A stretch of DNA of 43,812 bases, taken from contig DLMI01000050.1 in the NCBI GenBank assembly GCA_002478145.1, positions 1 to 43,812 on the forward strand, given 5' to 3'. Both the position numbers and the translations under genes were made by a program. The notes beneath the pieces are model-generated. The model did no database searches. It was not told the origin of the DNA and was given only the letters and a program-made list of their open reading frames with translations. Shown here one piece after another: positions 7,465 through 15,111 of the stretch. The stretch's first letter is position 1. Every line of letters begins with the position of its first letter. This DNA is from Acidobacteria bacterium UBA7540. GTDB lineage: Bacteria; Acidobacteriota; Terriglobia; UBA7540.

Positions 7465-9036
7465 TCATATGAAGGTGACTTTAAACGTGACCGCATGATC
7501 CGACGGCTTTTCCGCCGGCAACTGCACCCTTAGGCCCGTCGCCTCTTGGGTCCAGGTCAGGTGGCCTTGATGGCCCAGCAGTTCCACATTCACGATCTTT
7601 CCCGGTGCCTGCGGGCTTGCCGTACCCAGCGCCTGCACCACAACCTCCTTCTCCGGCCAACCCATGACAAATGCATACAGCGTATCCCTCTTCGTCGTGA
7701 AACGAACGTCCTCTACGGTGAGCGGCTGGCGTTTGTTTTCATTGAACCCACCGCCCGGCTTCCCGGTACGCGTGCTGGGACCCTCGCCAAAGATCTTCCA
7801 CGGGCGCGTGCCGTAGATCCCTTCGCTGTTCACTCTCATCCAGTCGGTGATCCCCGCGAGAACCTTCAATTCATCAGGATCAAGTCGGCCACTGTTGGGC
7901 AGGGGGAAATTCAAGAGCAAATTTCCGTTCTGGCTCACGATATCCACGAGCAGGTCCACCACCGTCTCGGCTGATTTGTAGCGATGCTGCTCGTACACTT
8001 CGCGGTTGTAATGCCAATCGCCGATGCAGGTGTCGGTTTGCCAGGGAACGGGCCGGATCTGGTTTGCCAGCCCGCGTTCGTAGTCCAGCACACAGGTGCC
8101 GACCGCGCAGTCTTCCGGCCGCTTGCTGGTGTAAACCGCCTGCGTCTGCCCACCATGCAATTTTGCGCTCAGGTTGTAGAGGTTGGCCGCCGTGCTGTAG
8201 CCGTACTGCTCAAAGGGCAACGCTCCGTCGGTGTACAACAAATCCGGCTGGTAATGGTCCACTAGATCTTGAATGCGCAGAAACCAGTGGCGCTTCCAGG
8301 AGTCCGGGATGCCGTCATCGTTCCAACCAAACTGTTCCGGAGTGTCATAGGCCCACTTTGCGACACTTGCGTCGTGGTACAGATCCGCATAGGCTGGATT
8401 CACACCGTCGTAAGGCACGCCCGCGAGCGGTCCCGTCTTGTCGCCCGCGTGACTTGTGGCAAACCATTTGTAGCTGCTCCACAGGTGTTCGCTGACGCCG
8501 AACCGGAGCCCGTGCTTCAAGGCTGCCGCCCGCCACAGGCCCACGACATCCTTATGCGGTCCCACCTTGACCGCGTTCCAGCGGGTGTGCCGGGAGTTCC
8601 ACAGATCGAAGTTGTCGTGATGCACACCCATGCTCACGAAGTATTTGGCACCTGCCTGTTTGTAGAGCCCCATCAAGTGCTCCGGCTCGAACTCGGCGGC
8701 TTTCCACAACGGACAGAGATCCTTGTAGCCAAACTTGGACGGATGCCCGTAGTGCCCCACGTGGTAGTCGTACTGGCGGCTGCCCTGAATGTACATATTG
8801 CGGGCATACCAGTCGCCTTGCTCCACTGAGGATTGTGGTCCCCAATGCGCCCAGATGCCAAACTTGGCGTCTCGAAACCACTCGGGAATCTGGTACTGCT
8901 GAAGCGATTCCTTCGTCCCTTCAAAGGGGCCCTTGTGAATTTCGAGCCCAGTCTCGCCGCGAAGACGTCGGCCGAGCGCCAGGGCAGGGACTACGCCTGC
9001 CAGTACCTTCATCGCAGTTCGTCGAGTAATGTCCAT
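7465..9036 (-). CDS. Tat-exported alpha-L-fucosidase, GH29
   Basis: Read from ATG 9036 (AGGA about 11 bases upstream), the protein has 523 residues and begins with a twin-arginine signal, TRRTAMKVLAGVVPALALG, implying folded export to the periplasm or beyond. The GH29 barrel follows, with PEWFRDAKFGIWAHWGPQ, GYKDLCPLWKAAEF, YFVSMGVHHDNFDLWNS and the strand bearing the catalytic nucleophile, LLYTDGALPF (Asp near residue 266). The tail is beta-rich, as expected for the C-terminal sandwich. It releases alpha-linked L-fucose from glycans, which FucP can then import. A longer frame reaching 9183 is open, but its extra 49 residues have no signal character. A decayed paralogue lies at 1235-1698. Substrate linkage cannot be told from sequence; fucosylated xyloglucan or pectin side chains fit the neighbours. 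Confidence 0.92.
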   Translation of the reverse strand: MDITRRTAMKVLAGVVPALALGRRLRGETGLEIHKGPFEGTKESLQQYQIPEWFRDAKFGIWAHWGPQSSVEQGDWYARNMYIQGSRQYDYHVGHYGHPSKFGYKDLCPLWKAAEFEPEHLMGLYKQAGAKYFVSMGVHHDNFDLWNSRHTRWNAVKVGPHKDVVGLWRAAALKHGLRFGVSEHLWSSYKWFATSHAGDKTGPLAGVPYDGVNPAYADLYHDASVAKWAYDTPEQFGWNDDGIPDSWKRHWFLRIQDLVDHYQPDLLYTDGALPFEQYGYSTAANLYNLSAKLHGGQTQAVYTSKRPEDCAVGTCVLDYERGLANQIRPVPWQTDTCIGDWHYNREVYEQHRYKSAETVVDLLVDIVSQNGNLLLNFPLPNSGRLDPDELKVLAGITDWMRVNSEGIYGTRPWKIFGEGPSTRTGKPGGGFNENKRQPLTVEDVRFTTKRDTLYAFVMGWPEKEVVVQALGTASPQAPGKIVNVELLGHQGHLTWTQEATGLRVQLPAEKPSDHAVTFKVTFI

Positions 9037-9522
9037 GTCATATATCCTTTCGCTGCTAGAAAATTCCGGCCTCTTACCGGTGTGTCCTTTCGCGAAGATC
9101 GAAAAATGTGATTTGTCCTCCTGACTTTCATGCCGACCTATCATCGGGTTCATGTGCACTGTGTTCTGATCCGAGTGAGTCACCCGAAGCGGACGCCGCT
9201 CGTCGCCCCGATGCCATGCCCCTCGGGCCCATCCGCTCGTTGCACTACTTTCTCCCCTTGATCGAAGAGTTGCTCGCTAACCCGGTTCCGCACTCCCACC
9301 TTGCTTACTTGCGCAGCACAGTCCCCCTCCGCCCCGCAACCGGCAAAACAGCCGCCACCACAGGCTGACTTTCAACCCCACCCCGGAAAACCGTCCTGCG
9401 TTCAAATTTCTACGTTTTCACATGCGCGCCGACACTTTCAAGCCACCCTTCAAGATGAAGGCCTGCGTTCCTGCCGGGATCCGTCCCTCGAAGTTCGGAA
9501 TCTGCCACTGAAGGTCGGTGGG
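9037..9522. other. Intergenic region upstream of the fucosidase
   Basis: This stretch must carry the minus-strand promoter of the fucosidase, but I see no clear promoter or operator pair. It contains a 25-base motif (9391-9415) that recurs at 25903-25927. Otherwise there are only open frames without recognisable content. Confidence 0.4.
9391..9415 (-). repeat. 25-base dispersed repeat, copy 1
   Basis: On the minus strand this reads ACGTAGAAATTTGAACGC followed by AGGACGG, and matches 25903-25927 (plus strand) at 22 of 25 positions. Both copies lie in gene-free DNA after the end of a complete gene, so a shared IS terminus or a small repetitive element is likely. No complete mobile element is attached. 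Confidence 0.5.
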
Positions 9523-12234
9523 TCAGTGCTCCCTAATGGTTAAACTGAAGTTATCGGAGGTGAAGAGCACATGCAACATTCCATCATTGGCACTCAGCCA
9601 CCAGCCCTCTTTGCCTGCTCGGTAACCACCATCGTCTAACGTAGAGAGTCTTCTGCCCGAGAGTTCCACCGACGTCGGAGCCTTCGCAGCGGGAAGAATT
9701 ACCTCGTACCCTCTGATCACTGGCGACTGAGCCTCGTTTATACGAAGCTGGCCCGCTTGGCGATCAACCGTAACTTGTGTACCGTCGTAAAGTACAAACT
9801 TTTCGCCCCCCAGACTCTCGGAACCAAATACCCGCCATATCAAGCTGTTCCCAATCGTGCGGTACTTGCTATCAGCCAGATCTTGCGCCAGGGTCTCCGT
9901 CTCGGGATTAATCATTGGAATGATGCTCCCCGCCTTTACAAAGATTGGAATGCGTTCCAATGGGGCCTGAACCTCCACCTGATGTCCACCTTCCAATATG
10001 TTCCCCGTCCAGTAGTCCACCCATGAACCCTTCGGCAGATATAGGCTACGCGTGCGGGCACCCTCTTTCAAGACGGGTGCAACCAGGATTCTGTCACCCA
10101 ATAGGTACTGGTATTCGGCGTCGTAAGTTTGTGGGTCATCGGGCCACTCGAGCATCGGGTGGCGGATGATAGGCAATCCGTCCTTCGCTGCCTCCGTCGC
10201 GTATGTGTAGAAGTACGGAAAGAGTGATGTGTGGAGCTTGGCGTACTTCCTGAAAAGATCGATCGTTTGTGAATCAAACCATATGTCGATTGGATATTTT
10301 GCCAAGTCCTCCAGGCCGCGTCCGGACCAGATGAGCGTTCGCATGATGGGGGTAAGGGCGCCAAACTCAGTCCAGCGCGCATAGAGTTCCTTCGAGGAGC
10401 CCGTACAGTCTATATCCGGCCCCCACACGGCAAACCCCGAAAGGCCAGCCGTGATTCCGGCTGGAACGGCCGAGGGCAAGCCACGCTCCACTGTCCAGTT
10501 CGCCACTTGGTCACCTGCCGAGAGAGCCCGAGTGTAACCTTGAGAGCCAGCGTAGCCCGAGCGCGCAAAGGTCACCGCGCCCGGCTTGAGCTGGTCAACC
10601 ATCAAGAAGGTAATCTTGTGGTAGAAAAGAGAATAGAGATTAGCCATGTCCCGCCCGGCATTTTTGCCGAATGCGAACTGGTAATCTTCATTGACGTACT
10701 CGCCGTAATCTTCCATAAAGCCATCGAAGTCATAGTCTTTAAGGCTCACTTGAATCCACTTCTGCCACCGGTCCACCGCGGCGGGAGCCGTGAAGTCCAG
10801 ATCCGCGGCGACCCCTTGCCGCGAGCCTGCGACGAAGGTCATCGAAGGGTAGTCTGGACCGATAGGCTCCCCATCAGGTGTCAGCACAAAAAAGTGCTTT
10901 CTTACCCCCTCTTCAAAGTCCGGATTGGGAGAAAAGTAGGGCGTCAAAATCGGAAGCACATAAGGTGTTTTGTACCACAGGACCTTGAAGCCCAACTCGT
11001 GCAGTGCTTCAACAAACTCACGCGGCGGACCGTAGTACGGGGCAAGCCCCTGGGGAGCTACCATGTTTCCAGGCATATCGTACAAGTCCATGGGATAAAT
11101 TGCACTGGCTGGAATCCCCTGTTGGCGGAGTCGGCGGGCCACATCGACCACCACGTCTCGACCCTTAAGAGCGCAAACCCAAACTCCGAGTGCCCAAGGC
11201 GGAGACAATGGTGTTCGCCCTGTAAGGCTTGTGTAAGCAGTTATGACTCCTTTGGGCCCCTCGGCAACCAAGAAGTAGCAATCCGTGGAGGGGCCGTTGA
11301 TCTGGACTGAAAATCTTTGCGATGCCGCTGAGGTCAGATCGAATGTGCTGATTCGTGCCGTGTCGACATACAAGCCGAGGCCGCGAGGATTGAGCAGAAA
11401 CGGAACTGGGACATACGTCCAGTTATGCCCCGGAGTTATACTCGAGTCATAGTTATCTTCTATATGAAGCTTAACTTTCAGACCGTCAAGCTTGGCTTTT
11501 TCGTACCTTTCTCCCAATCCGAAGAATGGCCCTTGCCCAGCAATGCTAATCCCCAGGCGCGCATTACCCCCCCAACTTGGCGCCTCAATCGACAGGCGGA
11601 TAACGTTCGGGGAGATTATGTCGAGACCCAAAGTCACCCCCTTATCGGTTCCTTCGACCCGGCAGTCTATCGCCCAATGGTTGCCAGTTCTCTGAACCTT
11701 CTCAACACGGCTAAGCTGTAAAGGGGGGCCTGAACCTGCCGGGTCATTACTCCACCATATACCGGAAGGTCCGGATGCATCAGAAGCAATTTTCCAGACC
11801 GCCTGGGTTGCTTTGTTCAGCAACGAAAGCTTCCAGGGATTCTTGCTCACCTCCAGGCGCCAGAGATTGCTTTCCACGGCGACCCCTTCGTTCGTTTCCA
11901 CTTGCTCCACCGGCACCGCCGGGAGGGGCCCCTTCAACAATCCACCGGCGCTCATGCGGCTTGGGTGGACCACTTTCTCACCCAAATTTGTCAGCATGTC
12001 ACGGTATGCCTGGCTGGCAGAAAAGGGGAGCTCTTGAGCAAGAAGGCTCGATGTGTGCATGCACCAAACGACCACCAGGGCGAAAAGTACGAAGGATTGC
12101 AGAGAACTCAGGAGCGTCGCTGGAGCATTCAGGTTTCTGTTACCAGCGTGAGCCTTCAAGTCGTCAGGGTTGGTTCTCTCACGATAACGCGCGCCTTTTG
12201 GAGCTGCTGAGGTTCGATCCTCTGCTTTTGCCAT
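9523..12234 (-). CDS. Secreted GH31 glycosidase (alpha-xylosidase/alpha-glucosidase type)
   Basis: The start at 12234 has an excellent GGAGG eleven bases upstream and gives 903 residues. An extended polar leader of about 40 residues precedes a hydrophobic signal segment ending near SLLAQE. An N-terminal beta-sandwich (FGLGERYEKAKLDG) leads into the GH31 barrel. The nucleophile loop is FDGFMEDYGEYV (near residue 508), comparable to KTDFGE of YicI, and the acid/base is probably the Asp of AGDQ near 574, followed by GLSGFAVWGPDID. The family cleaves alpha-xylosides, alpha-glucosides or sulfoquinovosides with retention. Next to a fucosidase, alpha-xylosidase on fucosylated xyloglucan is the most economical guess. 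Its promoter region is a near-duplicate of that of the TonB receptor at 20282, arguing for co-regulation with uptake. Confidence 0.85.
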   Translation of the reverse strand: MAKAEDRTSAAPKGARYRERTNPDDLKAHAGNRNLNAPATLLSSLQSFVLFALVVVWCMHTSSLLAQELPFSASQAYRDMLTNLGEKVVHPSRMSAGGLLKGPLPAVPVEQVETNEGVAVESNLWRLEVSKNPWKLSLLNKATQAVWKIASDASGPSGIWWSNDPAGSGPPLQLSRVEKVQRTGNHWAIDCRVEGTDKGVTLGLDIISPNVIRLSIEAPSWGGNARLGISIAGQGPFFGLGERYEKAKLDGLKVKLHIEDNYDSSITPGHNWTYVPVPFLLNPRGLGLYVDTARISTFDLTSAASQRFSVQINGPSTDCYFLVAEGPKGVITAYTSLTGRTPLSPPWALGVWVCALKGRDVVVDVARRLRQQGIPASAIYPMDLYDMPGNMVAPQGLAPYYGPPREFVEALHELGFKVLWYKTPYVLPILTPYFSPNPDFEEGVRKHFFVLTPDGEPIGPDYPSMTFVAGSRQGVAADLDFTAPAAVDRWQKWIQVSLKDYDFDGFMEDYGEYVNEDYQFAFGKNAGRDMANLYSLFYHKITFLMVDQLKPGAVTFARSGYAGSQGYTRALSAGDQVANWTVERGLPSAVPAGITAGLSGFAVWGPDIDCTGSSKELYARWTEFGALTPIMRTLIWSGRGLEDLAKYPIDIWFDSQTIDLFRKYAKLHTSLFPYFYTYATEAAKDGLPIIRHPMLEWPDDPQTYDAEYQYLLGDRILVAPVLKEGARTRSLYLPKGSWVDYWTGNILEGGHQVEVQAPLERIPIFVKAGSIIPMINPETETLAQDLADSKYRTIGNSLIWRVFGSESLGGEKFVLYDGTQVTVDRQAGQLRINEAQSPVIRGYEVILPAAKAPTSVELSGRRLSTLDDGGYRAGKEGWWLSANDGMLHVLFTSDNFSLTIREH

Positions 12235-12425
12235 TTGAGTTACTTCCTCCCAAATCAGATGTGTTGCAAAATTCAGATTCTGGCCGTTGTACATACGATT
12301 GCTGGTAGTGAAATAAGCCGCCGACCGCAGGATCTAGCGCTGCGATCCAGCGGTTTCAGACGTTTGCAACAGATCCTATTTGCAATACTTCCTTACTTCA
12401 AGAGTCACAACTTGCTATCGGCGCC

Positions 12426-12454
12426 TGTTTACCACGCGAAAAGAGCTTTGTCAA
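12426..12454 (-). promoter_or_regulatory. Sigma70-type promoter of the GH31 gene
   Basis: On the minus strand: TTGACA (12454-12449), 17-base spacer, TAAACA (12431-12426). Box sequences and spacing are identical in the copy before the TonB receptor. Transcription would begin near 12419, leaving about 185 bases of leader. Confidence 0.65.
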
Positions 12455-12463
12455 GAAAAAAAA

Positions 12464-12475
12464 TTTACCGTTACA
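12464..12475 (-). promoter_or_regulatory. LacI-type operator, promoter-proximal, copy A
   Basis: The minus strand reads TGTAACGGTAAA, an imperfect palindrome centred on CG as LacI-family sites are. It ends nine bases before the -35 box. The same 12-mer occurs at 19864-19875 in the same position relative to its promoter. The likely binder is the LacI protein encoded at 18511-19695 (inference). Confidence 0.55.
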
Positions 12476-12541
12476 GCATTTACGTATACATTGTGAATAA
12501 GTGCTCTTATGTCAATACTATAGCTAAGCTTCATGATCCTC

Positions 12542-12553
12542 TGTAACGTTCCA
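12542..12553 (-). promoter_or_regulatory. LacI-type operator, distal, copy A
   Basis: The plus strand reads TGTAACGTTCCA, with half-sites matching at five of six positions around a central CG. It lies exactly 66 bases from the proximal site, the same distance as in copy B, which fits repression or activation by a looped or paired LacI tetramer. Confidence 0.5.
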
Positions 12554-12718
12554 CGACCCGCAAACATCATAATCCGCCGATAACAGACCGGGTCCGGCGG
12601 GGAAGGTAGTGTCAGAGGCGCTGAATGCGTTGGCAGAGGCGGGGTTAGAAGTTCGGCAGATTTTGCAGGGAGTAAGAGAATTTCACCTTCAGGTGTGGAA
12701 CGCCGTTACACTCGCCAC

Positions 12719-14167
12719 ATGGAGAAACCCAGAAAACACTCACCCACGGAATTGCCGATGTTTTTTCAAATTGCCCCCAAGCCGTTAGGGGAAGAGTTGA
12801 CGGCGTTGGGAGGAGTGCCGCTGGTGATGCGGGCCTTTTGGTCGCTGGGCCTGCCGGCTGCGATTCAGGAACATGTGCATATCAAGCAGCGAGAGCGGGG
12901 CTATAGCGAAGCCACCTACGTGGAAGGTTTGGTGGTGTTGAACGCGGTGGGAGGGGAGTGTGTGGAGGACCTGGAGCGGTTGCGGGAAGACGCGGCGCTG
13001 AGCAAGTTGCCGGGGCATGATTTTCCCTCGCCGCGGGCGGCGCTGGAATTTCTCTATCAGTTTCACGACGAGCCAAAGATTGAGGAGGCGAAGCGGATGT
13101 GTGCGCCGGATGATAACGCCTATATTCCCGAGGAGAGCGTCGAGTTGCAGGGTCCCGGGCGGGTGAACCATAGCTTGGTGCAGGAGTTGGGATCACGGTG
13201 TGCGGGGCAGCGGATCGCCACAGTCGATCAGGATGCCACAATCATCGAGAGCCGGAAACAGGAGGCGCTGCCGGCCTACGAAGGGGAACGGGGCTATCAG
13301 CCGATGCTGGCGGTGTGGGCAGAGATGGACGTGGTGTTAGCGGATCAATTTCGGGATGGGAATGTGCCAGCGATGATGGAGCCGTTGACGGTGGCTAAGG
13401 CGGCGTACGCGGCGGTCGCCAGGGACGTAGCCGATCGCTACAACGCGGCTTTCTTCCAAGCCGATACGGGCACCTATGGAGACCGGGCAGACCAGCAGAC
13501 GGCAATGGTGCTGCCGTTCGCACTGGGCATTGCGCCCGAGGATCGGGGCGGGTTGGTTCTGGCACGATTGATCGATCCCATCCACGCACGCAACGATCAT
13601 GTCGGGGTGGGATTCGCCGGTCCGCCGTTCTTGCTGGGAACGCCCACCGAGGTGCGTCGCGCAGATCTCGCCAATCGGATGGTGAATCGGCACGACTATC
13701 CGAGTTGGGCGACTCTCATGCACGATGGCGTGCTGTCCGAGGATTGGCACGAAGGTGGGACTCAGATGCCGTCCTGCGGCGGGCCGGTGAGCATGTGGTT
13801 GTATCAGTCGGTGCCGGGCACCCGGCCCGACCCGGCGGGTCCCGGTTTTCGGAAGTTCATTCTGGCGCCGCAGCCGGATGTGCCGACTGGGCTGATGTCG
13901 GCGCGGGGCAGCTATCAGCCGGTCCACGGAACGATCGAGAGTGAGTGGACATATTCTGACGGCTAATTCACGCTTTGCGCCGTCGTTCCTGCCAACACCA
14001 GTGCAACCATTTATGTTCCGGCCGAAAGAGCGGAGACGGGAACCGAATCTGGCGGGCCTGCTACGCGTTCAGCCGGAGTTCAATTTCTGCGATTAGTACG
14101 CGACGCGGCGGTGTACGAAGTGGGCGCCGGTGCGTATGTGTTTCGAGCACATTGGGTGTCGCGCTGA
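12719..14167 (+). pseudogene. In-frame chimera: IS1380 transposase N-half joined to GH78 rhamnosidase C-half
   Basis: The frame is open from 12695; the ATG at 12719 is the more natural start. It begins as an IS1380-type transposase (VPLVMRAFWSLGLPAAIQEH, YVEGLVVLNAVGGECVEDLE, RIATVDQDATIIES with the first catalytic Asp, GYQPMLAVWAE). Near 13400, at AAYAAVARDVADRYNAAFF, it passes without a frame change into the end of a GH78 alpha-L-rhamnosidase: GVGFAGPPFLLGT, DYPSWATLMHDGVLSEDWH with the probable base Glu, QMPSCGGPVSMWLYQSV, GFRKFILAPQP. A TAA at 13964-13966 stops it after 416 codons, but rhamnosidase sequence continues in frame (PANTSATIYVPAERAE, AAVYEVGAGAYVF) to TGA 14167. Neither half can be a complete enzyme. 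The join may reflect deletion through short homology. Confidence 0.8.
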
Positions 14168-14280
14168 CCCTCGCCCTTGTTTAAGGGTTTGATGAAAACC
14201 CTGCGAGATGTAGAGCCCTATCAATAGCGAAGAACGCCGGTACGTGCTGGCGCACGCGGAACTCTTTCGGGAGGAACCTC

Positions 14281-14640
14281 ATGGACCGACAGGAATTCTG
14301 GAAGTTTGGGGCTGCAGGGTTGGCAGGGACGGTTGGCCCATCGCCCTTGGTTCGGTATCCTGCGGTGAGACCGCCACTGCCAGCAACCAGGCGATCCCGA
14401 ATCGGTTGCGGCTACCAATGGACTGCTCGCGAGTCGTTAGACTGTATGCACCACAAGCCGCGAGCCTGGAAAAGGTGCGTTACGCGGAAATAGGCGCTGT
14501 AGTGGTCTGGAGCGAAGGGTATGGTACGATCACGTGGCAATTGGATACCCCAGGGCCAAGCGACTATGAAGTGTTGGTATGCTACCCGGCTGCCATGGAG
14601 GATTGGCAGCTTGCGGATCGACGGAGTGCTGTGACTCAAG
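14281..14640 (+). pseudogene. Tat-exported protein, N-terminal remnant with frameshift
   Basis: An ATG at 14281 with GGGAGGAA eight bases upstream opens a leader, MDRQEFWKFGAAGLAGTVG, that looks like a twin-arginine signal in which one arginine has become glutamine. After about 40 residues the frame fails. In the next frame a beta-sandwich-like stretch continues (CSRVVRLYAPQAASLEKVRY, GAVVVWSEGYGTITWQLDTP, DYEVLVCYPA). This could be the start of a secreted glycosidase, perhaps fucosidase-like, but I cannot name it securely. It lies between the broken rhamnosidase chimera and a broken ISL3 transposase, and nothing of its catalytic part is visible. Confidence 0.45.
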
Positions 14641-14689
14641 GGGCATCGCTGACTGACGGTGGCCTGCCAAATCGACGCCCACCGCCGAC

Positions 14690-14885
14690 CCGCCACGGCG
14701 GGCTGTGGGTAGGAAAAGAACGCACTGTGAAGACGCTGCTGCGGTTTTCCCGTTTTTCGGTCCCGCACGGTCGGCACAGATCGCTTTTATCTGCAGCGAC
14801 TTGTGGAAGCCTTACCTCGCCCTGCGGGGTGATCCGCCGCAAGGCCGGCAGGCGGACGTATTGGACGGGTTTCACTTTTACTGCC
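14690..14885 (+). pseudogene. ISL3-family transposase fragment
   Basis: Two adjoining frames together give the ISL3 core: GKERTVKTLLRF in one, then GPARSAQIAFICSDLWKPYL and ADVLDGFHF in another. In intact ISL3 transposases this is the CSDMWKPYL...VLDRFH region, carrying a catalytic Asp. A one-base frame change lies near 14757 and the match ends near 14885, so perhaps a sixth of the protein remains. The following 200 bases up to the TPR gene have no feature I recognise. Confidence 0.7.
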
Positions 14886-15111
14886 GAAAATCCCTGCTTT
14901 CAATCGAATTCCTCCGGAATGGACTCTTTGCTTCGACAATACCTCCGCCAATGAGATATTAATGCGGTGGTATATTTCTCAAGAACAGAAATGCGTCGGT
15001 GGAGCCTGGCGTCGAGCTTTTCAAACGCGCCTGGATGGGCGGCAAGATTCAGGGGGAGTGTTGCGGTGAACCGATGACCGTGACTAAACTGGGTTCCTGG
15101 CGATCTTGAGG

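Larger units (their letters stand above)
12258..12553 (-). repeat. Promoter-leader repeat, copy A (GH31 gene)
   Basis: The minus strand of this 296-base segment aligns with 19786-20079 (plus strand) from end to end, at almost the same length and with conserved blocks: the two operator-like sites, the promoter, and leader stretches such as AGTAAGGAAGTATTGCAAA, AGCGCTAGA and ACAACGGCCAGAATCTGAAT. It covers the promoter and most of the roughly 185-base leader of the GH31 gene. Its upstream edge is close to the start of IS1380-related DNA. Confidence 0.85.

Noticed and set aside
10507..11310. Plus-strand open frame of 267 codons opposite the GH31 gene
   Set aside because: The GH31 gene on the other strand has all family motifs; this frame is a by-product of GC-rich codon use.
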